A DNA stretch of 64,000 bases, taken from positions 14,496,592 through 14,560,591 of the forward strand of contig NC_135554.1 in the NCBI RefSeq assembly GCF_964340395.1. The letters run 5' to 3'. The stretch's first letter is position 1, and the number at the start of each line of letters is the position of its first letter. The translations under genes were made by a program, and so were the position numbers. Under the pieces are notes generated by a model. The model saw only the letters and a program-made list of their open reading frames with translations, ran no database searches and was not told where the DNA came from. This DNA comes from Glandiceps talaboti. Taxonomy: Eukaryota > Hemichordata > Enteropneusta > Spengelidae. Below, in pieces: positions 1 to 58,341 of this stretch.

Positions 1-117
1 GATCATTTGATCACTCAAAATGTACATGGATTATAGTTCATCACTTGAAACCATGCTTGATCTGAAAACTCTTCTCACAAGTTGAGGGCAGTAACACTAT
101 GTCTTGTTACTTTCCAG

Positions 118-6807
<6,690 letters not shown>

Positions 6808-7740
6808 ACTCATCAACAAACGTGAACTTTGAATAGGGACCTTCCAAGCCTGCCACCTTGAATATTCCGAATGTTGCATCATGGGAAATATGATGATAAA
6901 TATGAATCCATAAGTATTGTAAACAATTGTGTTACACTGTTTGTAACCACAAATAATCTAGTCATTGGAGCCTGATGTTTATTCTATCAATAGCTCCAGA
7001 TTAGATTTTGCGATAACTACAGATAGTCCCATAGTCCTTTGCATTTGAGCATGCTCAGTCTGGATTGCAAGGTCCCTATTGTCCAAAATATCAAAACAGT
7101 GTGGACCAGAACGTACCAATGTACATAAATTCTTTGTACTGGCCAACTCGTCAGAACAGTGTGTCAACTTGTCAAAAGTGTGGATCAAAACTTGCCAACA
7201 ACCAACAAACATGAACTCTTTGAAATCTGGAAAGTATAAACCCTACATGTATCCAAGCATGTATTTGTGTTTGATTTTAACACATAGTAAATATTGTGGA
7301 CTTTGACGGAGTCCAGAAGTACAAACCATCAATATTATCTTTTGCATCTTTGATCTTTGAGATGGAAAATCTCAGAACAATGCTGTTATATTCATTCATA
7401 CAAACTGTTCATATCAGCTTCCCAGAAGAAACAAACCCAAATAATACTTCTAAAATTAATGGAAATTTATCACCGATATTCAGGGCAGGGCTAGACTCAC
7501 ATGTGCCTTTGGAATTTTTTTTTTTTTAAGTCTAACATTCTTCGAAAGTTTTGAGTTGTTATTCATTTTCAGTTTCGTAAAAGAAAATATCAACCTTTTT
7601 TTCTCTCCAGTTACTAGTAGTCTCCCAAGGCATTCACCCAACTGTTCACAATCTCTCACTCAGGCCACTGTTTCACAGAAAAGAACACACTTGTATTTAA
7701 TTTTTTTTATTCAAATAAAGAATGAAAAAAGCCTGGAGAC
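6808..7740 (+). other. Probable RAD54L 3' UTR with a candidate poly(A) signal
   Basis: Non-coding sequence after the RAD54L stop. AATAAA at 7714-7719 is a candidate polyadenylation signal. If it is used, the TA-flanked MITE at 6836-7076 lies inside the 3' UTR. No transcript evidence is available, so the extent is inferred. Confidence 0.4.
6836..7076. mobile_element. TA-flanked MITE, family 1 copy A
   Basis: A 241-bp element with terminal inverted repeats GGGACCTTCCAA / TTGCAAGGTCCC, bordered by TA on both sides (6834-6835 and 7077-7078). It shares its interior with the copy at 54687-54930, for example TGTTGCATCATGGGAAAT and TTTGCATTTGAGCATGCTCAG. TA duplication with short inverted repeats points to a Tc1/mariner-type non-autonomous element (inference). 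Confidence 0.85.
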
Positions 7741-8510
7741 TTGAGCAAGTCTATTAAGGCACATAGACCATAGACAGTGGAGAAAAATATTGGAGTACTA
7801 AATTTTGTATTTAGACCACAATATTTCTAAAGTGGTAGTCTGTTAGACCACTGGATATCAGTAGAAAATTGAAGCTGAAACAGTTTACTTGGTGGAATCT
7901 GACTACTAAATGTACCCTGCAGGACATGTTGGGCACTCCTTTGTACATGTACGACTAAAAATTATACCATAAGATTTCTCTGAGAACTAAATGATATTCT
8001 ATGACTATAACAAATTAGAATACGGACAGTAGAGGCCAGGTGTTGTTTTAATAACCAATCAGGAAGAACTTTGCTATGTGAACCTTGTAAACCTATCACA
8101 AATTTTACAAAAATATCCTGAAATAGATCAGCAGTTTAATGTGTCCAACATTTTGAATTGTTGTGTCAAAGGTCATAAGATGATAAATATAGGTCAAAGG
8201 TCAAAACGTCAGTTCAGATTTCTCGTAAGTATTTTGAATTTTTCAAATTTTGATTTCAAATTTCAAGAAGACTCAAGAGGTAAGCATCTACCAGGGTGCA
8301 TGTATATCCAATATTTGGGAACAAACATATTCCAAACTACAAAGACCCAGATTGTCAATAACTTTGTATTTGTTTATTTTCATTGTTTTAGTATGTGCAT
8401 TACAAAATGTCAGTTTACACTATTAAAGATGCTATCGTTTGATCGTTGATATTTGATTGACAGATGAATAAATAAGATATTGATTGGAAATATTAACTAA
8501 GGTTTAGTCA
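7741..8510. other. Intergenic sequence, nothing recognised
   Basis: AT-rich non-coding sequence between the probable RAD54L 3' end and the GTAT microsatellite. I see no gene-like frame or clear repeat. Confidence 0.5.
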
Positions 8511-8516
8511 TTTGTG

Positions 8517-8722
8517 ATGTATCTGTATGTATGTATGTATGTATGTATGTATGTATGTATGTATGTATGTATGTGTGTGTGTATGTATGTATGTATGTAT
8601 GTGTGTATGTATGTATGTGTGTATGTGTGTGTGTATGTATGCATGCATGTGTGTGTGTGTATGTATGTATGTATGTATGTATGTATGTATGTATGTGTGC
8701 ATGTGCGTGTATGTGTGTGCAG
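8517..8722 (+). repeat. (GTAT)n/(GTGT)n microsatellite
   Basis: About 200 bp of GTAT/GTGT tetranucleotides with minor GCAT variants between RAD54L and DOT1L. Open frames on both strands here are pure repeat translations. Confidence 0.97.
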
Positions 8723-9091
8723 CCTAATCATAGTATTTCTTATATACCTGGTAGTAGAGTTATTCCTGTATATTCTAGTGGAACGATTTGACAAGATGAA
8801 ATGTAATTTCACTTTCCAACCATGATACAAAGTTGTATTCTCTTAGCTTATCTGTTTACTATTTCAGCCTTTCCTTGATATTTGTGACTTGATAGCTGTT
8901 ATAAAATAGTGTTTTGGATGTAGAAAAATATTCTATTCCACTTACAAAAAGAAAATGACTAAAAACTTTGGATGTATGGAGATTTATTTTGAATTCAAAG
9001 AATGTCCTACATACTCAAGAAGCGAGAAAACGGGAATTGCCAAAAAAAAAAACCACATATAGTGAACTATCAAATTCGGTGTCATGTCATT

Positions 9092-9217
9092 CTCGCAAAC
9101 CTGATATGTTATTTCTTCCGCCTGAACATGGAAGTATAACCCACATGCTACGAAATAACAAAGCTGTACGGCACGTTTCGACGGTGGCGTAAAAGAGGCC
9201 GTGGTTTGCGACGATGG
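9092..9217. repeat. CpG-rich dispersed repeat, copy A
   Basis: Begins CTCGCAAACC and ends GGTTTGCGACGATGG, so its ends are inverted (TCGCAAACC / GGTTTGCGA). It shares the blocks GTTATTTCTTCCGC, GTTTCGACGGTG and CGTAAAAGAG with 58250-58341. It is unusually CpG-rich for this window. Its identity is unknown; a decayed MITE or a shared regulatory module are both possible. Confidence 0.6.
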
Positions 9218-9299
9218 TGTCATGTATGTGCACTTCTGTTGACTATTTTGTACTATATTACAAGTCTTCAAATTATATTAACGAAAAACTGATGTACAA

Positions 9300-10131
9300 C
9301 TGACGAATAATATAAACTTTTAAGGAAAGAAAACCGTGGTTTTTAAAACATGGGGGTTGTTTCACATCTATAGAATCCTGTTCATATTGATGTAGACGGA
9401 TGCAAATTGTATTGTCATATAGGGATGAATGGAAATAAACATAATTTTACTGTTAATACGGTGTACGTGTAAACTAGGCCGTTTCGCACATTATTATTTC
9501 CGCAGACGTGTACTACGACTATGTTTTCCCCCTCAGTTTCACACTTCACATTTTGTAAGGAGCCCAAAAGTGTTATTCTGACTTGTGGTATTCCGTGTAC
9601 GATATTGTTAAAAATTATCGGCGGCGAACGTGATAACGACTGTGTAGGAGTCATGATGTCATAAAAACAATCCTTTGCCATGGCAACCACGTAATGATGC
9701 GAAGATGTGTTTTGTCAAGAGTAAACAATTATCTCTGATTCCGTTAGCCTTAGCAAAACTTATAAATTATGCGACCTGGTTGCTTAGATAACAATTGGAG
9801 TTTGTAGGATTAAAGATTTTATAGCTTCTGAGAATGAAATACTAGTGACAATGGTAAAATAATGTGTAGAAACGGGATGACCTGACAGGGAACGCCGGTC
9901 AAGGCTTCGTCCCACCTCTCTTTTGATCTATCGATAGCGATAGCCAATCACAGTCGTCTTGAGTGTCACGTGATCTGACTTCGTGGGATAAGCTTTTGAC
10001 GAAAGTATACTCACATGTGGAATTCCTATCTAAATTTAGCTGATAGTTTATAAGCAAAAATGACTCAATCTTGATCATTCTGTGCTCCGATGTTTGCATG
10101 ATTTGGTGGGAAGTGGACTGGACTTAGTACG
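9300..10131 (+). promoter_or_regulatory. Putative DOT1L promoter / CpG-rich 5' region
   Basis: CpG frequency rises in the 800 bp before the DOT1L start codon. Recognisable motifs are an X-box-like palindrome TTTGCCATGGCAAC (about 9674-9687), TATCGATA (9929-9936, matching the insect DRE), a CCAAT box (9944-9948) and the E-box TCACGTGA (9966-9973). I see no TATA box near the start. An in-frame TGA at 10099-10101 precedes the DOT1L ATG. Motif matches alone do not show function. Confidence 0.5.
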
Positions 10132-50400
<40,269 letters not shown>

Positions 50401-53400
50401 ACCAACTTGACCAGGTAAGCAAGCAAAAAATTATTATGAAATTTTCTCTTCAGATATACATAGACCAACTTACCCTGGCAAACAGGTGAAGGGTATTTAG
50501 TCAAAAACTGAACAGTATCAAATCTCAAAGTGTAGATCTTATAAAAGTGAACCCATTGCCTGAAACAGTGCGACATCTGAGAATACATTTACCCTTGATG
50601 GACAGCGCCCCCAGTGGTCATTCTTGGGTTTTTTATGAGTTGATACTTTCAATTTTTTCTCTGTTGTTGATTTGTCAGTTTTCGAGAGTTAACTTAGTGC
50701 TTTCAGTGGCTGTTCGTTTATATCTATTGTAATGGCTAAAAACTCATTAAAAAATAAATTAGGTGTCTTTAGATCTGTCTGAAAACTCCATGGTTGACAG
50801 GACATAGTTATACATCAGTGGTATGTAACTTGTTAATTTGACTGTCTGACCAATTTTACTAATTTGAACATTTCTTATTAATTTGTCCACAGATCAAGTT
50901 ATATTATAAAGATGACTACCTCAGCTCACCTGTTGTGTTGTGTTGTGTTGTGTTTCCATGCCAACAACAATCTATGCAAGAGTTCACCTGGCAGTTGTCT
51001 GAGCCCAAATATTCCAAGTTATGTCAGCGCAGTGTTCAGCAATATTGTAACAGTCCAAGACTTCATTGATTTCAGCAATATCCCTGTGTTTAACAGTGTA
51101 GTTGTCAACATTCCGTTATTTTTGATAAAGAATAATGTTTCCCTGGATAGTTGATAGTCAGAGAAATTCATTGTTTGCCCCAAAATGGTATATCTTTTTT
51201 GACTACACCATTTTCAATTGATTTTGTCTTTATCCCAAGTTAGCACCCATTGAAGTAGCTATGCTATGCTTTGTACCTTTAAAACCTATACTCAGCCATG
51301 AACATGTCCACCTGTACAAAAAAACATGGACATGTCCTTTGCTAACTTGTTTGAGTGTTCTGTGTGTCTTGCATGTCCCCTTTCTACAAATAAAAAGTAG
51401 AACGTCGTAAACTAATGATAATGTGATATAGTTTTTCAGCACAAGGGTGTTCATCATTCCAATAGTTTGTCATTTATAGTCTTTGAAGATGAAATAACAA
51501 GAGTCCAAAATTTGATATTTTTTTGTAATTTGACATCCCCACCCTATTATATAGAGACAAGCTTTGATACTTTGAAACAACATCAGATTTATGTGCAAAT
51601 TTACTGCCTTGCTTCCATCTATTGAAATCAGTGTTTACATACACACATGCTGCAAGTGTAGTAATTATAGGACAACTTTTCAGTGGGAGAAAGTATTGAG
51701 CAGCTGAAAACAAAGATTGAAGCACTCAGGAACAAGTCTTGTTTTGTAATTTGTAAGGGTGCTAAACAGCAGACTACTAAGTTATTTTCTGCCTGACATG
51801 AACATTCCAAAAAAAATTGTATTAATATCTTGTGAATTCCCACAGCTCATGAAGAGTATTGAATTAACTTCCAGACATTAATGTAAGTTAAACTGAAATA
51901 AGCCTACCTACAATCCCCTTTCACAGTGAAAAGAGGATATTTTTTAAGATTTCACTAAAGTTTTTTTTTGAAGATTCAATGAAATCTGTAAACTTTGAAA
52001 ATATTTGATACAGCAAGTGTGTGGGTTTTTTTGTTTTTTTTTAGAATTGATGATTATAGAGAATGGGTGATAATTCCTAAGACAATATTCCCTAGATGAT
52101 GCCAATATGTGTAATATGATGTAGTCCTATGAAAGGAATAGTGAAATAACATTTGATGATTGCGTCTGAGACAGGGTCAAACTATCATTGTCGTGGTATT
52201 TTTTAGGCTGAATTCCTGTTTCTAATTTTCTAACAATTTTATTCAAAATGTCTGTGTTGTCATCGAATAATAGAAATATTGGCAGAAAGAAAAATAAATG
52301 TCATTTTTATATAATTGATACCTGAATCAACTGAGCCATGGGTGCCAGTAATGAACATTTAATCGTCAATTTTGACAATTGAATGTTTTAATGTTATTGA
52401 AATATACTCCTGCCAGCTGAGTACATTGCAACTGATACCTTAGTAACCATGGTGAGTGTGAAATGTATCACTCTGATGAAATTTAAGTCAAATTAGACAG
52501 AGTGGAAATGTACGTTTTGATATGTACATGCACAGCATAATGTTTGGAATCACTGTTTGTCACACAATCAATTAATTGATCGATTTACTAGTCAATCAAA
52601 CAACAACAATTTCAGGTGTACATAGACTTTCAAACAGAGTCTGCAGTTATAAAACCTTTTTATAAGTTTTGCAGCATTCTCTTACCTCTTACCTTTTGTG
52701 GCCCTTTGTCCTTGTAGCCTCAATTACTCTCCATTTTTTCCAATTTTTGTCGTCGTAGCAACAAGTACTCTCTCCATGTATTCAATTTCTAGGCATATCT
52801 GTTTCACTGATTAAAAAAAAAAACACAAAAATAACAAAAGAAATGAAATCCAAAGGGAAAATATTAAATCAAAAGAATTTTTGAAGCTTGCATTATATTT
52901 CATTGGAATTTTACAAGTCATTGGGTTGGGGTTTTTTTTGTCATACTATTGTGGGAGCTGATTCTAAATATTTCAAATTGCCAGTTTAAAAATATACTTT
53001 GTTGGTGGTTTTTTTTTTTGTCAATGCAGAGAATATTTGTATTGAAAATTGGTGTCATTGAAATATTGAAAGTAATTAATTTATTCTGTTGTGATTCATT
53101 GATTTTTGCAGGGATATTTACAATATGCTGCATGTTCTGAATAGCTTTTTACAAGGTTACCATGGTATTAATGGTTACCATGGTAACAATAACTGAAATA
53201 ACTTTTCATAATTGAAGTATGTGAGTTTTGTCAAAAGATATGACATTGTTTAACAGCTCAATATTATTAAGCCTAGATGTGATGTAAGTAAACTGTTTCA
53301 GAACTAAACTTGGTTGTCATATTTTTCTTGTATTTTCACCTATAGAGGGCAGGCTTTCAGACAAATCGATCCGACCAACCTCTTAGTCTTGTCCTACTTT

Positions 53401-53640
53401 GCTATTCCCTGCATATTGTGATAGGATTAATACAAACTGAGTTTATCATTCACTATTTGAGATCTGTCGCTCAGTTCACTGACCTTTAGTTTGACTATTG
53501 AGGGGAGGTACCAAACAAACAATTCCAGAAATTGTTCATGTTTACTTTGTTTTAATTTAGTACATGTGATATTCAAGGAAATACCATAAGTTATAGAAAG
53601 AGTTGTAAATCATGAATAATTGTATTGTTACTCTAGACTA
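50401..53640 (+). other. Probable DOT1L 3' UTR and downstream sequence
   Basis: AT-rich sequence without a convincing coding frame. Candidate poly(A) signals include AATAAA at 50753-50758 and further AATAAA hexamers near 51388. A pair of X-box-like palindromes lies at 53156-53187. The true 3' end cannot be fixed from sequence alone. Confidence 0.45.
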
Positions 53641-53649
53641 TGCAATAAG

Positions 53650-54290
53650 TATGGTTGGAGTGTCCAGTACTGTATATATGTATGGTTGGCATGTCCAGTA
53701 CTGCATACATGTATGGTTGACATGTCCAGTACTGTATACATGTATGGTTGGAGTGTCCAGTACTGTGTACATGTATGGTTGGCATGTCCAGTACTGCATA
53801 CATGTATGGTTGACATGTCCAGTACTGTATACATGTATGGTTGGCGTGTCCAGTACTGTATACATGTATGGTTGGCATGTCCAGTACTGTATACATGTAT
53901 GGTTGGCATGTCCAGTACTGTATACATGTATGGTTGGCGTGTCCAGTACTGTATACATGTATGGTTGGCATGTCCAGTACTGTATACATGTATGGTTGGC
54001 ATGTCCAGTACTGTATACATGTATGGTTGGCATGTCCAGTACTGTATACATGTATGGTTGGCGTGTCCAATACTGCATACATGTATGGCTGGCATGTCCA
54101 GTACTGTATATATGTATGGTTGGCGTGTCCAGTACTGTGTATACATGTATGGTTGGCATGTCCAGTACTGTATACATGTATGGTTGGCGTGTCCAATACT
54201 GCATACATGTATGGCTGGCATGTCCAGTACTGTATACATGTATGGTTGTAGTGTCCAGTATTGCATGCATGTATGGCTGGAATATCTAGC
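53650..54290 (+). repeat. 31-bp minisatellite downstream of DOT1L
   Basis: About 21 copies of TGTATGGTTGGCATGTCCAG TACTGTATACA. Because 31 is not a multiple of three, every frame on both strands stays open for over 200 codons; none is a gene. Confidence 0.97.
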
Positions 54291-54686
54291 ACTGTAACTT
54301 TGCATGGATAATGATCTTGCTGTTTCTGTGCCACTGCAAATTGTAGTGTGCAGTTATAAAACATTTTGGCATTGGCAATTTGAGTTTAATCTAAAGAAAG
54401 AAATAGGTGTGTCCACAATGATAAATGTAAGTGGAGCAGTGTGCAGAGACAGTTTTCACATCTTTCATGTGTTCTTAGTATAGCATTGGAGCTCAGACAC
54501 ATTCCATTGTCAGTATTTAAGACAACAAAACATAGTATATACTACAGTATGTAGATATGTACCTCTAAATACAGGATATACCAGCTGCAGTCCTCAAGCT
54601 GTTCATACAGTTAGGACACCCTAGGTATATGAAATAACCACCGTGCATACTGCATCTGATCTGTCAGGATTGTAGTTGTCATAATA

Positions 54687-54930
54687 GGGAACTTGCAAAC
54701 CCGCCATGTTGAATGTTGCATCATGGGAAATGTGATAATAAATACTAATCAATTAGTATTGTAAACAGTATTGCTACATTGTTTATAACCACCAATAATC
54801 AATTCATATTTACCCTGACCAGTGTGCAAGGTTTATTTCATCGGCAGCTCCAGATAAGTTATTACGATAACCACAGATAATCCCATACTCCTTTGCATCT
54901 GAGCATGCTCAGCGTGGATTGCAAGTTCCC
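54687..54930. mobile_element. TA-flanked MITE, family 1 copy B
   Basis: A 244-bp relative of 6836-7076 with inverted ends GGGAACTTGCAA / TTGCAAGTTCCC and TA on both sides. The interior matches copy A (ATGTTGCATCATGGGAAAT, CAGCTCCAGAT, CCTTTGCATCTGAGCATGCT). Confidence 0.87.
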
Positions 54931-54932
54931 TA

Positions 54933-57000
54933 ACTCCATGTTATACATGGGTACCCCTCACTCTGAAATCAATGTATACAATACAACACAATGCAACATC
55001 AAATGTAGAAGTTTTACTTGAGAATTTTAAACTGCTCAGTGGAGCCCAAGCCTTCTTGCCACTTCCTAGGTTTTTTTGGAAATTTTTCAAATGTGTGAAT
55101 TTTTGCATGGATGTTTTCACAGTTTTTCTATATGTCTGGTGAACTAATTCCTGGCAATTTTCCAACTACTTTGTGGTGGTTTGTACCACACACCAAAAAA
55201 AAAAAAGAGTAATAATAATTTGCTGTGATAGGTGTTTTTTATAAAATAAAAAAAAATGAGAGAAGTTAACCAAGGTATCGCTTATTGGTAAGATTTATAA
55301 CAGCATTTCTATAAATGCTATGACAACTAGTATTAGTAGTATGAGTACAAAATTCAAGAAACTATTTGTGAGATCATATGATGTAGAAAATCCACTATGT
55401 CCAAGTTTAATAGAATTCCAAAAAAAAAATGAAATAGATGATTTAATCTGACAGGTCTCACACTATATTTTTGTGATGTGTAATTCTATCAACATTTCTA
55501 GAATTAATGTGTTAGTAATTACTGTTGTATATTTCACTTACTAATTGTTGAATTGTAAAAGTCTCACTCACCAATGTATTACAGTCAATTCTGATTGGAA
55601 AAAAAATAATAAGTTTCACTTTTTAAAAGTTAATTTTGTGGGTAACGACTTGATTGATGAATCGGTATCAAGATTACTGTTTATAGCACTGTTTGTTAAT
55701 TAGACAACATATTTCCTCCCCTATGTAAGTTGTTTTAGCTGGTATGTAAATTTAGCAGAGAGTTGCTGAGAGACACTTTATCTGACTATTAAGAACCAAA
55801 GTCCTATTGCTAAGAGGCTAAGAGAACAGTTGTGACCTGAAGCCTAGTGGCAAAGTTCACTGGATTGTATGTACAAGTACTCTGGTCACAACATGCATCT
55901 ATTGGTCCTAATAGTTCTAGAGAGATGTAGTGTTACAATAACTAAAAATCTATGGGGCTCTATATACCATTTTGTACAGATTATATTGGGTTGTCATGGC
56001 ACCAGACTCTATCTGGTTGTCATATCAACAGACACTGTATCCAGTTTTTGTAACAACTTTGCCTGTACCTGTAACTTCTGTAAATTGCTTTGCAGGTACT
56101 GTTCACTTCTTAAACAATATGTGTAACTTGTGTAAATTACTGTTGTTATTTTCTCTTTGCCGCTGTAAGTTTTATTTAATATATGCTTATAGGGACAGGT
56201 AGTACAGTGTGATATTTTTTGGGCTTACGTTAATCATGTGTACAAATTGTGCTACACTGTAGTCAAATGTTAATGTTGAAATAATAAAAATTGTGTTGCA
56301 TATACATTTTCAGCCTTGGCTCTTGCATTTAAAGTTGATATATATGAAATACTGGGCCATCAGTCATAACATCTATGATATAGCCCATCAATTGTTACCT
56401 CAGACTTTGAAATAAACAAATTTGTTCCGCAAAGTAACACTAAATTAGAAATGTTCACACGTAAACACAAATTTGAATCTACTGTTATTGCAAAAAGGCT
56501 GCTCACCTGACCTAGCCTTATTTATTTATTTATTTATTTATTCATTTTCCAGTGTTCTGTTTAGCTTTTTCCACCAGTGATGTAACTGTGGCTGCACTCA
56601 TTATTTGTTGGTCAAAGTTCCGAGGACAAAGCAGTAGTGTTTTTGATGCAGTAAATTGGCAAAGCATTAACTGTATATTTAGGAAGTGTTCACTTTTAAC
56701 GGGGGGGGGGGGTGCTAATTAAAATGTTCACGTTTTATCAGTAAAGTCATGGAAAATGAGACTTTGCTACCTTTACTTATATATGTACTTATAATCTATA
56801 CAACATGCAAGATGAAGAGCAACCCTTCCACTTGGCTTGTAGTAATTCAGTACATCGAATGTGAAGCTTCTCTAACCCCATCACGACAGGCCCTATCTGA
56901 GAGTTCACTACTCACCATCTCTCTCCATCAATAAATGCAATGACTCTCCTGACCGAGTCATTCTCCTGTCACTGCTACCATTTGTAATGCCAATCCCTGT
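54933..57000. other. Intergenic sequence, no gene recognised
   Basis: AT-rich sequence with short homopolymers, (TTTA)n near 56520-56545 and poly(G) near 56701. AATAAA at 56283-56288 could be a distal poly(A) site. Nothing else is supported. Confidence 0.5.
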
Positions 57001-57029
57001 CATCACAAGGCTCTCACATTATCGCCCAC

Positions 57030-57262
57030 TCCATGTTGAAATACCCCATCTCTGAATCCACATCCTTGAATCCACAATGAAATACCCCATCCCTGAACAT
57101 GCTGACTCCACGTTGAAATACCCCATCCCTGAATCCACATTGAATCCCCAATTCCCACCCCTGAATCCACATTGCCCATCCTTGAATCCACGTTGAGTAC
57201 CCCATCCCTGAATCAACGTTGAAATACCCCATCCCTGAATTCAGGTTGAAATACCCCACATC
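57030..57262 (+). repeat. Degenerate 20-30 bp tandem repeat
   Basis: About eight irregular copies of TTGAAATACCCCATCCCTGA ATCCACG with internal deletions. Confidence 0.85.
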
Positions 57263-57547
57263 AACCCCAAAGTCGCGTCACACTGTTGTGATAATTGTGA
57301 ATCCTGTCTGGTCATGAAAACATGTTTACATTATGACAGTACAAATAGCTGTCAATATCTTGAACTCACAAATATTACACTATTGTAATTAATAATAAAT
57401 ATGCAAAAAATTCATTCTGTATGTCGACTCCTAGAATGATGCGATGAAGTAGAAATCATTTCAAGTGATATTATATAAACATATATTGCCTACAAGTTTG
57501 TGAAAGTTGTGGCATTAGTAACACCTGTCGTAAATTCACTTACATAT

Positions 57548-57918
57548 ATGAGGCATGATGGTCGAACGGTTATCTAGAGTGTCCGGCTTTGAATCTGTGC
57601 TGCCTGTTGCAAGTTCGAGCCCTGTCGCTGCCGTTTGTTTCTGAATGGCTAAAGTCCTTGGGCAAGATGTGAACCACGATTGCGCCTCAGCCAACAACGC
57701 AATTGTATAATTGGGCACCTAGTAGGATAGAGGTTACAATGTGAATACTTTAATCCTATGCGCTTATAGAGGCTGCAATGGATTGTATGCTCCCCAGGGA
57801 GTTGACGAAGTATATAGGGCGTTGTGCCGCTATTGATCCGCGCCTGGGGTAATAATTGTGAGCGCCTTGAGCTCTCAGGAGAAAATGCGCATTATGAATT
57901 TCAATTATTACTATTTTT
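57548..57918 (+). mobile_element. tRNA-derived SINE, type 2
   Basis: Box A TGGTCGAACGG (57559-57569) and box B AGTTCGAGCCC (57612-57622) form a pol III promoter. A body of about 280 bp follows with TTGGGCAAGATGTGAACCAC, and a tail GCGCCTTGAGCTCTCAGGAG, AAAATGCGCATTATGAATTT then ATT-rich sequence. The GCGC...AAAATGCGC...ATT tail resembles the LINE-related 3' ends of many animal SINEs. It differs in body sequence from the SINE at 26566. Confidence 0.82.
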
Positions 57919-58249
57919 ATATTACTGCTATGTAACCTACAATAGCAGTTTTAGTCAAAACATACATTTCACCCCATATAAATTGCATTTTTTCGACAAC
58001 TGACTTTTATGAACATATTCTTCTTTGAACCCCATACCATTTTCAATGAATTTTATGGTTCTTCGCCGGGTTTGTCTGCTCTATTAATGTCTGACAATTT
58101 ATGGTATCCTATATCTATCAACATTTTGACTCCGTAATATTCTGATTTGACAATTCCGTACAAAGGAAACAGACTGCAGTATGTCTAGATCTCTCTCGTT
58201 TTGACCATTCCTAGACCAGTCAAATGTCTAATAGCAGCAAAACAACATT

Positions 58250-58341
58250 CTCGCAAACCAGGGCTGTTATTTCTTCCGCTACACCCTGTTCTTACGGCAA
58301 GTTTCGACGGTGCCGTAAAAGAGTCGTAGTTTGCGACGATG
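58250..58341. repeat. CpG-rich dispersed repeat, copy B
   Basis: Partner of 9092-9217: CTCGCAAACC at the left, GTTATTTCTTCCGC, AGTTTCGACGGTG, CGTAAAAGAG and GTTTGCGACGATG at the right. It is shorter in the middle than copy A. Confidence 0.6.

Noticed and set aside
53612-54364. Open frames of 136-243 codons in multiple frames on both strands
   Set aside because: All are produced by a 31-bp tandem repeat, with the same peptide cycling through every frame.
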